This document shows positions 50,201 through 60,929 of a stretch of DNA of 64,000 nt, piece by piece. Each line of letters begins with the position of its first letter. Within the stretch, counting starts at the first letter, position 1. The stretch comes from Epiperipatus broadwayi. Its lineage: Eukaryota > Onychophora > Udeonychophora > Euonychophora > Peripatidae. A program made the translations under genes and the position numbers. The notes beneath the pieces are model-generated. The model worked only from the letters and a program-made list of their open reading frames with translations, searched no databases and was not told the origin of the DNA. Location of the stretch: assembly GCA_028023455.1 (NCBI GenBank), contig JAQFVV010000030.1, positions 7,960,876-8,024,875 on the forward strand. Direction: 5' to 3'.

Positions 50201-50521
50201 AAATATTTTCTAATATATATATATTTTATTTTTTATACATTGAATTTATCCCTAAGTATCACATAAGGAATGTAATCTATTTTGCAACTTTTGCAACATT
50301 TTTTTTTTACTTTAAGAAAGCATTGATAGTTCATAAATAAATCTGTTTTGATCTTGTAACAATTCAACTTTTCCATAAAAGAGTTTTTCTATTTAGATTG
50401 TAAACCAATGCATATCTTGCTACATTATGGATGACAAATGTAAAGCTATTTCCAGATAATAGACAATTCACTATTATTGTTTTTAATTATAAATTTTATT
50501 AAACGCTCACTATTATTTCAG

Positions 50522-50647
50522 TAATAGTTTTAACAAGGCTGTAAACCTTAGCAATGAGCGTCTGAAAAAATCGTCACTAGGGACCTCCCTAGTGACGATT
50601 TTTTCAGACGCTCATTGCTAAGGTTTACAGCCTTGTTAAAACTATTA
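50522..50647. repeat. Perfect hairpin, 62-bp arms, 2-base loop
   Basis: Positions 50522-50583 and 50586-50647 are exact reverse complements with only CC between them. No mismatch was found on a base-by-base check. No TSD is apparent. The perfect match means a very recent origin, selection, or an assembly or library artefact. The transcript would be a perfect 62-bp double strand, a potential Dicer substrate. The palindrome has no coding potential and no copy elsewhere in the window. Confidence 0.92.
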
Positions 50648-50659
50648 TTATTGTTTTTA

Positions 50660-51470
50660 TGTTGACCTTTCTTTTGAAAATAAATATTTAATACAGAATT
50701 GTAATTTTTTTTATTTTTTATATTTTATCCTCAGTTTAGAAGCAATAATGGATATATTGATCTGAATTTGTTAACAATTGAAACTTTTTATGAGTTTTTC
50801 TATGTAAATTGTAATATATTCATGCATATGCTAATTAGATTGTGAATAACAAATATGAGAAGATATTGTCTTTGCTTTTTGTTGGCATATTTGTATTGAG
50901 GATAAACATTTATCATAGGATTATGTGTATTATAAACAATTGAGAATCAATATATATTTATAAGTATTCACATAGTTTACAAATAAAAATGTTAACTTCA
51001 TTTTTTTAACAATTCAAATTTTTATTTAAGAATAAATGGGGGGGGGGGGAATGAAATTATAGTTTTGCATATATTTTTACTCATTATGGTGTTGAAATAT
51101 TAGATGATTTTAAATTAGAAAGATTTGGAATAATAGTATTCAATCTATAGTTTATTCTTAGGGAATAAATAATATATTGTTTATTGAAAGCTTTGCTTAA
51201 TCATATTTATTGTCTACTTGTATTGTTATCAGTTCCCAATAAATTAGAAAATTTATCTTGAAATGACTATTATCTATAGACTTTTTTTAATATTTAAATT
51301 GTCACATTGTAAGATGCTCAAAACTTTTTGAAATTATGGCTACATTGAAAAAAAAAGAGGAAGTGCTCTATTCACTTACACATTCAGCTGTGAAAAGATT
51401 TGAATTTTCTAAGATAGATATTTGTTGAAAAGATCCTTCTATCTATTGTTAACTTGTAATTTTAATATTC
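50660..51470. other. AT-rich stretch, no recognised feature
   Basis: Contains a ten- to eleven-G run at about 51038-51048. No coding or shared repeat noticed. Confidence 0.4.
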
Positions 51471-51479
51471 GTTTGCTTT

Positions 51480-51705
51480 CTTAAGGAAAAAAATAAAATA
51501 GTTGTATTTTTATATTGGACTATTTCCATCATCTAATATGAGTATTGGATGTCTTTTGAAAAATTTAACTTTATTTAAATATTTCAAATACATTCAACTG
51601 TTAGTAATAGCACATCAAACAGGTTAGTATGTGCACAACATTTTGAGAGGTATTTTCTTGCCTCATCTTCAGGTGTTGCTGGCCTGACCAGTCACAGTAC
51701 TAGCC
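51480..51705 (-). mobile_element. Short element family D, inverted fragment
   Basis: On the minus strand it reads: GACTGGTCAGGCCAGCAACA, CUGAAGA followed by GAGG...CCUC, then ACATACTAACCTGTTTGATG, ATTACTAACAGTTGAATGTA and a tail ending GATGGAAATAGTCCAATATA. The latter half matches 56490-56640 on the plus strand closely. Its first part mirrors 51907-52000, so the two form an inverted pair around about 200 bases. Confidence 0.7.
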
Positions 51706-51828
51706 GACCTAGTGTGACTATACATAATGTATGGAAACCATTAATCAACTTTGCTCTTAGGAAAAACTGGAGAAATCATGAGGAATCTCATAGTTGAATA
51801 TATGACATTTCTACTGATTGTTGTCTTT

Positions 51829-52005
51829 GGCAGGATGGCTTAGTTCATTAGCGCATTACCTAAAAATTCAATACTCAAGAATCTATGGATCCAGGTTCAA
51901 TTCCCATGCTAGTACTGTTACTGGTCACACCAGCAACATCTGAAGAAGAGAGGAGAATAATACCTCTTGAAATGTGCATATACTGTACCAGTCAAAACAT
52001 GTTAT
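51829..52005 (+). mobile_element. tRNA-Leu-like SINE head with hammerhead-like segment (family D)
   Basis: 51829-51912 resembles a tRNA: GGCAGGATGGCTTAGTTCATTAGCGC matches an A-box region, ACTCAAGAATC matches a Leu(CAA) anticodon loop, and GGTTCAATTCCC matches a B box. The acceptor and anticodon stems are imperfect, so it is a tRNA-derived pol III head and not a working tRNA. It is followed directly by CACACCAGCAACATCTGAAG and a hairpin. The tail corresponds to the family D tail at 51480-51600 (minus) and 56490-56640 (plus). Mobilisation would need a LINE or PLE reverse transcriptase. Confidence 0.65.
51917..51993 (+). ncRNA. Hammerhead-like motif downstream of the tRNA-like head
   Basis: CUGAAGA (51940-51946) matches CUGANGA. 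GAGAGG pairs with CCUCUU as stem II, followed by GAAA (51969-51972). AUG/CAU with a 2-base loop forms a minimal stem III, giving an AUA cleavage triplet, which fits NUH. Distal stem I could form by ACTGGT (51920-51925) with ACCAGT (51987-51992), but proximal stem I is unpaired. The inverted family copy at 51605-51690 keeps CUGAAGA and stems II and III but has AAAA for GAAA. Plausible but unproven. Confidence 0.35.
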
Positions 52006-52009
52006 ACAT

Positions 52010-54680
52010 CTAACATGAGCTGGAACTCAAAAATGTACTTCAAACCCAGTTAAGCCTGAGATTTAGGTCAGGGACCAACCTGGATTTGAACCCACTCCGC
52101 GAGCCCCCAGATCAAAACCTAATGAACAACATATAATGATAGTACATGAGAATATGTGCCACGAACTAGCTCAATGGATATGACTACTAACAAGACCACT
52201 TATCTGACTAAATAATGCAGGATAGAACTATTACAAATATCTCTGAATAAATCAATATATATATATTTGGGTTGCCAAAACAACAGTAAACATTAATACT
52301 TAATCTAATTAATAAATAATAATAGGTCAGACACCAAGTATAATATATAATGTTTAATATAAGCAATGATTATATAAATGATGATGATGATTGCATAACT
52401 TATCTCTAGTCTAAAACATGAAACTACCATATACAAGACTAATGGTGGGTTCTATATATATGCCAATAATTAATACCTAAATACCTAAGGTATAGATAGA
52501 CATGTGTCTAATCTATACTCTGAAAAACATGACCTGTGTGATTACAATATGTAAAGTATATATGCCAACTGAATTATATATATTAACTACTAATTTGATG
52601 TTTGTCTAAAAAGAAAATACACTTCTAATTTATATAAAGAAAAACAAAGAAGGTGAGATTTATCTCCCACTCCTCATAAATTGGTTTATGGAAAGCATGA
52701 GAAATACAAAAATATGATTTCAATTAAGCACTTGGCAAAGTACTATTATTTTGGCTTGCATAGATCACTTCATCATGAATTACAAAGGAAATTCAAATGT
52801 GGGCCATTATTTGAATTCACCAATGAGAATGGTACTTGCATAATATGAGCATTGGAACGAAGATGAGGTGAATGGTTTTGTCGACAATTCAAGAAGACCG
52901 ATGGCTACTTGTTTCAACAAGTACATTTGCCATGCAAAGAATTTTGGAACACAGGGAAAGCCAGGCAGGGATTTAGCCACAAACCTTTGGTGTTCCAAAC
53001 AAGAAACAAGCAATGACAAAATAATATTTGTTTTATATTTTATCAATTAAAATAATACTACAGGAGTGACAAAACCTAAAAATCAAGAAAATAGCTCATG
53101 CCAGCAATGTTAAGAACGGAAATAATATAATCATCATAATCTTAAATTTACAGCCAAATTATATATAATATAAATGCTTGACATGATGACTTGGCCAATA
53201 ATATTAAAATCAAGATAACAATAGGCAAAAGCCTAAACCCAATTACATAATAGTACTTCCTTATATCATGCTCTCCCCAAACACAAATGCTGACAGATTA
53301 GACTTAACTCAGAAGATATATTTTCTCTCTCTCACAAAACTTCGTCAAACCTTTAATGAATTTATGTTAACACATGTGCAACAATCTTTTAGAAATTAAA
53401 TAACTTAATCAAGAGCATAGTAGCTAGAAGTTAAGCTAATAAAATTTATATCAGTTCTTGGTAAATTTATATCAAATAATTATATAAATCTTTCAACCGA
53501 TAATTAGTAGAACTATTATTAATTTAGTTTTTATAGGCAAGAAATGGGCTATAAAACTAAACACGGTAAATATTTTCTTGGGATAAATTTAAATGAAAAC
53601 ATTATGGAGTTGAAAGTATTATTGGCATTTTATGTAGCAAATAAATGATATTAATAATCATTAAAACAAATACAATTAAGAGTTAGTCAAAATAAACAGC
53701 CACAAGAAGAAAAAGAAAATTATTAAAGTATTAATTTAGAACTAGAGATGTTACAACATAGAGAATTACTGTGTAACAATTTTAAGCATAACTAAATGAA
53801 TAGACAAGATTTAAGGCAGTGATTACTTTTAACATAATTAGCGAGTTAGTTCATGAATAGATTGGAAAGTTGCATTTTAATCAAAATAAAAAATTACCAG
53901 TCCTTCATGACTTGCTTGTTGATTTTAGGAGCACAGAGTCCTGTTAGGTTTAGAAAAAAATGTAGGTGTGCACTTAACTCAAAATTCATTTTGTAGATCA
54001 GTTTCATTTTAAATTTTAGGCAGCTTACGATTTGGTATTTGAGAGTTCTATTTTAGCAGCAACATTTGAAGACTTGTTGGGGAACTTCGGGATCCAGCAA
54101 TCAGATTCCCAAAGTTAACCGCATGCCATACTGGAATACAATGGGAGTTCAGTATTGAAATGGACATAATTTTCTGTGGCAACTCTTTTTAAAATTGAAA
54201 GTAATGGCTCCTTAATGGAAATTTTTCAGGGTATGTATATGCTCCTTTCTGTGATTTTCCCACCCATTCTGATCTCTATGCCTTACAGCTAAAGCTTTTG
54301 TCTTATTACTAAAAGGAATTTCTCTAATTAAAGATCAATCTATTACTTCGATAAGATCTTCAAATCCATTATTTGAATTCATTTTCTACTTAGAAAATGA
54401 ATTCGTAAAATCTAAACAAACAATTTTAAATTATAATCACCATAAATTAAACTTGTCATTTTGAATTAATTAATGAAAGGTTCCCCATTGTCTTTGAAAA
54501 AGGATGCTTTAAATCTTATCGAAGGAATGTGACTTTTGATCCTAAAAATTTTACAAAATTGCAAAAATATAAAATAAAACATTCCAATGTAATGAAATCT
54601 TATACTAATGCATACTTAACCATTTATAAGCAATACACCTGATCAAATACTAAATATTCTTTAAAGAGCCTTATTTATTA
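52010..54680. other. Unassigned stretch, possible minus-strand LTR-like sequence
   Basis: Mixed complexity, with GC-richer patches at 52020-52110 (including TTTGAACCCACTCCGCG), 52800-53000 and 53890-54300. Overlapping opposite frames at 52807-53050 have no recognised motif. The order of GC-rich and AT-rich blocks loosely resembles the possible LTRs at 13.4-15.6 and 27.4-29.8 kb, but I found no boundary or primer site. Confidence 0.25.
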
Positions 54681-54692
54681 ATATTTTAGAAA

Positions 54693-54900
54693 CTTCGGTC
54701 TTAACTATGCTATGACGTACTACACTGAAAGCATACTACTCTAATTTTACAATATTTAAGATAACGTCTCCAAGTGATTTGCGAATAAACTTAATCGATA
54801 AAGTTTGCCCGCAGACCATGTGGAGAAATTACCTTGAAGATCACAAGATTAGAATAGTATGCCTTCAGGATAGTAAGTCATAGCATAGTTAATACCAAAG
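54693..54900. repeat. Fold-back repeat with TTAACTATGCTATGAC arms
   Basis: 54693-54748 and 54845-54900 are reverse complements at roughly 85 per cent by eye, including TTAACTATGCTATGAC and a GCATACTA block. A third piece, ATCATAGCATAGTTAATACC, occurs at 56232-56252. The approximately 96-base centre shows no ribozyme motif. Confidence 0.6.
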
Positions 54901-54941
54901 AAGGAGATGATGAATTTCGCCATGTTGGCTGTTCCATGTCC

Positions 54942-55205
54942 TGAAACAAAGAAATGAAATAATAACTAATAATTTACTACGATAAAAAATAATAAAAAAT
55001 GAATATTATAAATAATCATTCGAATTTTTAACAATATTTAATTAATCATTTGGCTCTGAAACAGAGAAATGAAATAAGAACTAATAATTTACTCCAATAA
55101 GAAATGAAATAATAAGTAATAATTTATTTCACTAAAAATATCAAAAATGAATATTATAAATAATCAGTAGAATTTTTTATGGTATTTAACTAATTATTTA
55201 CATTT
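54942..55205. repeat. Tandem duplication, about 113 bp, two copies
   Basis: GAAACAAAGAAATGAAATAA (about 54944) and GAAACAGAGAAATGAAATAA (about 55057) begin units. Both share an ACTAATAATTTACT block, an AATGAATATTATAAATAATC block and a TTTAACTAAT- or TTTAATTAAT-like end. Confidence 0.75.
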
Positions 55206-55209
55206 AAAA

Positions 55210-55830
55210 AAAGGCAACAAATTGTTCTCAAATATTAACTATAAATAACTGCCTTTCTGAGATTATGTGATACTGAAAAAGGAAAAATGGTGGTGTTACA
55301 AACTACTTTTTTTTAAATTTTTCCAAAAAAGTTCCAAAACTATATTTTATAAAAAAAATGTAAGAAAGAAAATACCAAAGGAATTCTACTTACAAATAGA
55401 AATCACTGCAGCGGACTGAATTTTCATATATGTTGCAAAATAGCAGTCAAAGGGTTCAATCAACCACTGTTTTACTTGTGATTTGTAATTCATCTTCACA
55501 AAATCATACGAATGTCAATTCTCTATACCAACTATATATGAATCTAACTGCAGTGATGAAACTGATTCTCGACCCTTCAAACCATGCCCCTTTCCTGATT
55601 GCAATTCTTTTCAAACAATGTTTAAAATTACATCACCATTGTTTCTCTTACTTATTAATATATATTTTCATTTCATGGCTGTTTTCACAACATTTTCCAT
55701 TCGGTATAATTCTATACATTTGAAAGAATTCAATCGCTTCTTCTTCGGAAGACAGTAAGTCCCATAACTTAATATCTTTTTTTTCCTTTTCTTGTTTTGC
55801 CCAGACATTTTGTTTAATTAGTAATAAATG
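55210..55830. other. AT-rich stretch, no recognised feature
   Basis: The frame at 55430-55723 (plus, 97 residues) is the longest here but shows no recognised domain. Its hydrophobic end is composition-driven. It could be a chance frame or an unknown relic. Confidence 0.3.
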
Positions 55831-55831
55831 G

Positions 55832-55940
55832 TAATTAGTAATAAAATTTGATAAATTAATAATACAATTTGATAAATTAGTAATAAAATTTGATAAATTA
55901 GTAATAAGATTTGGTAAATTAGTAATAAAATCAGTAATAA
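55832..55940. repeat. Tandem repeat, about 21-bp unit, five copies
   Basis: The unit TAATAAAATTTGATAAATTAG repeats with small changes; the last unit carries GG. On the minus strand the period is a multiple of three and gives a repeating N-L-I-T-N-L-S heptapeptide in the frame 55648-55965. That is a by-product of the repeat and not evidence of a gene. Confidence 0.85.
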
Positions 55941-56329
55941 ATCTGTATAATACTCCAGCAATCAAAATATAAAATAAGTGATCAAAATATTCAATTTTTA
56001 CAAAATGCTAAAAATGGTGGATTCAACACAATAAAAAACACTTCTCACTTGGTCAACACAAACAGGTAAAAGACAGATATTTATCCAGAATCCACCCAAG
56101 TATTGAAAATCTCGAAGGTGACTATGAAAACACCTTGACCACTCCTATTGATTAGTCATGCCAATGTTTCAGTTGCCATGACATTGTTTTGGTTCTTCAT
56201 CAATGATATCTACCGGTGGGTTGTATAGTACATCATAGCATAGTTAATACCAAATTACCATATTTTACCATAATATAATTGATAGTATAAATAGAATTAA
56301 ATACAACATAATTAGTTTTAATAAATATT

Positions 56330-56660
56330 TAAATAATACAGTGGTTTTTAACCAAGGTCAGACATATATGGAAAAGGATATAAAATCTCTTTACAGGATC
56401 TGGAAATGTTTACAATTAGTAACAGGGTTTAAATTAGTTAAATGGGTGGAATATTATGAAGCTCAGATCGAACTTAGATTCGACTGCTTCAATACTAACC
56501 TGTTTGATGTTCTATTACTAACAGTTGAATGTATTTGGAATATTTAAGTAATGTTAAATTTTTCTAAAGACATTCAATACACATATTAGGTGATGGAAAT
56601 AGTCCAATATAAAAATACAAGTAAAACACCATCATCACAAACCTTCAGGAAAACACAAAA
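56330..56660 (+). mobile_element. Short element family D, tail copy
   Basis: 56490-56640 matches the reverse complement of 51500-51625: ATACTAACCTGTTTGATG, CTATTACTAACAGTTGAATG, GTTAAATTTTTC, GATGGAAATAGTCCAATATA. The tRNA-like head and the hammerhead-like hairpin are not recognisable here. The frame at 56341-56547 is incidental. Confidence 0.65.
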
Positions 56661-56699
56661 TAGTTGTATAGTTGCAGAAATATTCTAGGATATTGGATA

Positions 56700-57220
56700 A
56701 CTTATAGGAATATAAAATGTGAAATAAAAATGTGAATACATATTAATTATTAAAGATAATGTAAATATGATGTTTTAAAAAAGATAAAATTTGACTAATA
56801 TTAATATTATAAGAAAGATTTGTTAAAGTTTGCTTCATTTAGTTGTTATCAGGCACATAAACCAATATTTTATTATTCTCACAGTTTGTCTTGGCTGCCA
56901 CCATTATTATCATTCTCATTGCCCTGATAATGAAAGATAAAGAGAAAAAAGTATCTGCTTAACTCATTACTTTAATTTGAATGGATTAAATAATAGTTAC
57001 TAACTTTTTAACTACTTAATTCATTCATATTAATGAGTTACATTAAATTAATTAGGTTTTGATAGAGCTATTTTTAAATTAAGAATTTTATTCCAAAATA
57101 AATTCAGTTAGGAAGAATTAATGTTTATTTTTTTGTTTTAGTACCCTGCATTACTTTATTTGTTTTGATTTTTGATACTGAAATTAATTCATCAAAATTA
57201 AACTTTTAGAGTCTCTTCTA
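56700..57220. other. AT-rich stretch, no recognised feature
   Basis: AT-rich sequence immediately before the LTR family C copy. No motif seen. Confidence 0.4.
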
Positions 57221-57229
57221 TTGTTTTTA

Positions 57230-59685
57230 AGCAATGTTAATTAAAAGATTATCTTGTGGGGTGGGGGGTGGCATAAGGGTAAAAAATCAGGAGGAATTTC
57301 AAAAATTATGAGTAAATTTTTTAATAAAAAAAGAGGAAAGTAATTTATTATAAAAATAGACCCAATTGGTTAGGGTTTAATTTTGTCAGGTTGGAGACAA
57401 TGTGATTGGATAAATTAGTAGATCTCAGTATCTCTCAGTGTCTTGTGAAGAATTACAGAAATACAGGAATTCAGCTGTGAAGAATTCTCTGTGAGAAGTA
57501 GTTTCAGTAGTCTGAAGTAAGGTTCATCTCACAAATAAAAAGGAATGTTTTTTAAATAGATTTGAAGAAAACCATTGCTAAAGCTGGCATGATTAAATCT
57601 CAGTATGTAACCTGTTCACTAAAGAAAATATAAAAGATCTCTGGAGTAATCTGCAATGTGCTTGCTTCCATCCAAAAGCATATCTCTTTGTGTATTTAAC
57701 CTGACATGGTAAATTATTAGATTAAAAAATGGTTAAATTTATTGTGTAACAATCCAACCTACAAGTTATTACATTAGAAAGATGAATGAATTCAGCATCT
57801 GAAAATATAATTGTGTACATTACCCTGGAAATATGCTTTAATGGAGAAGCATACAAGAAGAAAAACCAACATAGAAAAACTGGAAATTGTAATTACTAAC
57901 AGTCTCAAAAGAAAAATAAAACCATTATAATCTAACATAATGTAATATGCACATTATATCTACATGGAGATAGATATTTCTTAAAAAAGGTAATAATGGT
58001 AATGAATAATTGTTAGTATTTTTTAATTGAAAGTGTTTTTTTCTCTAACTTATTTTTCTTCCAAAATGTAATTGTACTGAATCTTTTCATATTCATAAAA
58101 AAAAAGGGAAATAGGATTTAAGCTAATTTAATTTTTTTTATCTTTGAAATGTTGTTTTGCAATTTTAATTATTGAAATGAGAAAGATTGATTAATTGAAT
58201 TAGTACTGACCAACATATCAAAATTATTATATGTTGTTAATAAAAATGTATTCAAGTTAGAATTATATTTTTTATCGATTTTTAAAATTATTTATTAGTT
58301 AATTTATTAAATAATTGTTAAAAAATAAGTTTAATGTCTTTATTTTTCCAGCTATCTGTTTTACAAATTGGCAGTGTATGTAATTGATTTCATAATAATG
58401 TAATCTTCTAAGGATTTGTAAAGTATCTCAAGAAAAGTATTTAAATTATAATATATAGGGTATATGAGCACAGACTTTCATATAACCCACCACTCTCCAC
58501 ACCATCCCATAACACTGATACACCCAAACACATATATGTTGAAAAGATAAATAATCACCAATATACATATTTCATGCTAAACCAGCAATCATCAGTTGGT
58601 TCAGATTACCATCTCACACTTTAATGGACAGGCTTCAATCCACTCCACACTTCAACTCTTCAACATCCAATTGAAAATCTGATGATGGGGGTGGCCTTCG
58701 AGCATTCCGTCATCAGATTTTCAATTTGATATTGAAGAGTTGGAGTGTGGAGTGGATTGAAGCCTGTCCATTAAAGTGTGAGGTTTGGCTATCTTAATAT
58801 ATATTTGAGCACTTATAGCATATATGTGTGGAGATGGTAATCTGGATCAACTGATGATTGCTGGTTTAGCATGGAATACATATATTGGTGATTATTTATC
58901 TTTTCAACATATATGTGTTTGGGTGTATCAGTATTATGGGATGGTGTGGAGAGTGGTGGGTTATATGAAAGTTGTGCTCATATACCCTGTATATTATATA
59001 TATAAACATAGGTATGTAATGAGCCTGAGTGTTTCAGTTATTTAAATTATAGTAAAATAAGCTTATAAATTTATACTTTCTCTTATTTACACTCTCTAGA
59101 GTCCTTGCTAGCAGAGCTAATTTAGAACAGTTAATTGATTTGTATGTGGGAGTTTGTTTGCATTTGGGCATCCAGATAGTTATCTGGATGGTGCCAATGT
59201 ATCACCTTTAAAGTTCATTCACTGTATTTTATTTTTTGTTAGAGCAAATTTAGTTTATAGTTGACCTGTACATTAATAATACCATAAGGCCAGAGCATTA
59301 ATAATGATCAGCATGTATTATCCAGCATTATTTTTTATTATGAGTGATAAATGAGCACCTAGGTGTGTGCATTTAGACGATTGTGCTATATTTTGCCCTA
59401 AATTTGATACTGGCTAGATAATTAGCCTGTTTATAATGTACTTTTTTAGATCCAGTCACAAAAGATAACTGTTGATTGCTAATGAGTTAATTGTTTATAT
59501 GTAATGCTGGGTAATTTGTTGTTTATAACTTACTAGTATAACTACTTATATTTTATTCCAGTGCTGATTTCATGCTCCTTATATTTATTTCTTGATTATT
59601 TGACAGTGTTATGTTTATTTCTTTATTTATTTGGGGATAATGGTGTTTTTCATCTCTCCAGTGCTTTTATTTTTGTAACATTACA
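57230..59685 (+). mobile_element. Long terminal repeat, family C, copy 2
   Basis: Ordered similarity with copy 1 (30395-34766) and copy 3 (63390-64000): GGTTGGAGACAATGTGATTG, TCAGTAGTCTGAAG, a TTTGAAGAAAA block, GTAATCTGCAATG, CATCCAAAAGCATAT, TTTAACCTGACATGG. It ends GTAACATTACA, two bases before TGGCACCCC. A family B fold-back with a 13-bp TSD is inserted at 58451-59038. Its 5' boundary is not firmly set; the upstream G-rich run at 57257-57272 is shared only loosely. Confidence 0.6.
58451..59038. mobile_element. Fold-back copy of short repeat family B with 13-bp TSD
   Basis: Left arm about 58455-58685 and right arm about 58710-58990 are reverse complements, the right arm having about 50 extra bases. 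The centre is GGGGGTGGCCTTCGAGCATT. The element is bounded by exact 13-bp repeats TATTTAAATTATA at 58438-58450 and 59039-59051. It inserted into LTR copy 2. The frame at 58824-59045 is incidental. The arms contain the full family B order of blocks, so this is two family B units fused tail to tail at their CTGATGA ends. Confidence 0.85.
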
Positions 59686-59687
59686 AA

Positions 59688-59703
59688 TGGCACCCCACTA
59701 AAC
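59688..59703 (+). other. Retrotransposon primer-binding-site candidate
   Basis: TGGCACCCC starts two bases after the LTR end TTACA, as at 34769. If genuine, the element interior begins here and runs to the 3' copy near 63.4 kb. Confidence 0.5.
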
Positions 59704-60530
59704 CCAATAATTCTAAAAGAACCCGAAGAAATAATGACCATAATTTTTATGGTCTGTTGCCTCCCTTTTATGAAATATTTAATTGTTGTATATGATGTGT
59801 TTTCAAAATTTGTTGCTGCATATTCTGTGCACCAGAACATGTGATACATTTTGCAATAGTAGGCAAACTACTGGCTGTTCTAACTGACTGTCACACTCCT
59901 TTTTTATCTGTGGAATGGAATCACTTGACAGGAAACAAAACATCAGACATATATTAACATCAATATGAGATCTGCAAACCAATCCATATGAGCATGTTAC
60001 ATGAGAGTTGAGGCTAACTAAAGCATTTGCAACAGGTTGTTAATCAGAGAATAAATCTGCAAGATTTTCAACAAAATGCTTTTATTCATACAAACATAGT
60101 TCAATTTTATTCAAGTCTGCACTTTTTATAATTAAAGAACCATAGATATGGAAACTGTAAGAGTCAAAAGACCAAAAAATGTTATTCCACATGGCTAAAA
60201 CATGAGAAGAGCATAGGCATCAACTCACATTTCCAGTAGGTGTTGAAGTTTTAATTAAAGTTTCTAATGTAAGTAATCCTGAAAAACACAAATACAAAAA
60301 AATTTCAGTAATCATTTGAATGCACATCCATCATGCTTGGTGCATTGTTCTTTCAACAAAATGTCTTCATATACCATTACAGGGCCACTACATTTGATTT
60401 ACATATTATAACAAAGAAATCGATACACAGAGAAAACTTTTTTTTTTAACATTTCTGTTATTAATATCAAAAATAAAAATTCCTTTCTTTTAATATTTTT
60501 TTGTTAAATAATTAACATTTTTCAAAAACA
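59704..60530. other. Possible interior of LTR element C, no coding recognised
   Basis: No gag or pol signature. The frame at 59667-59849 (minus) spans the primer-site junction and is incidental. Confidence 0.3.
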
Positions 60531-60539
60531 ATAATAAAT

Positions 60540-60925
60540 AAATATTCGTTCACTTTAGTTTCTGATCAAAAATGCAATTTCTAAAACAAAAATAAAAAAT
60601 TGGATTGCAATTCTCAAGTAACCTTACTTTTTACTACATAAACATTAATTAAAACATTACAAATCAATGTAATCAAATGATTTCTAATTTTGTGAATGCT
60701 GTAGCCTCGTCTCTTCTAGTAATAAAAATTCCTTTTTGCTTATTTTTTCACTTTACATTCCGATCAAAAAATGCAATTTCAAAACTAAATATATATACAT
60801 ATTGACTTCAATTCTCAATTAATGTTATTTTTCTTCCATAAAAATTAAAACATAAAACAAAGAAATAAAATGGAACCATTCCTAATTCTTGTGAAAGCTG
60901 TGGCCTCATCTCGTCTACGATGATA
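60540..60925. repeat. Tandem duplication, about 195-bp unit, two copies
   Basis: Two diverged units each contain, in order, a TTTCACTTTA-like start, GATCAAAAA(A)TGCAATTTC, CAATTCTCAA, an AAAACAT block and a G(A/T)GAA(T/A)GCTGT(A/G)GCCTC(G/A)TCTC end (near 60695 and 60893). Confidence 0.7.
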
Positions 60926-60929
60926 TGGT

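Noticed and set aside
52080-52125. Reverse-strand GGGTTCAAATCC as part of a tRNA gene
   Set aside because: Only a T-arm-like segment is present; no acceptor, D or anticodon arm can be drawn.
55648-55965. 105-residue minus-strand frame with repeating N-L-S/I-T-N units as a repeat protein
   Set aside because: The repeats come from a 21-bp AT-rich tandem array whose period is a multiple of three; the rest of the frame has no domain.
56160-56215. Minus-strand TTGATGAAG ... CTGAAACATTGG as a hammerhead
   Set aside because: C3 is U, stem II would be long and mostly unpaired, and no family copy supports it.
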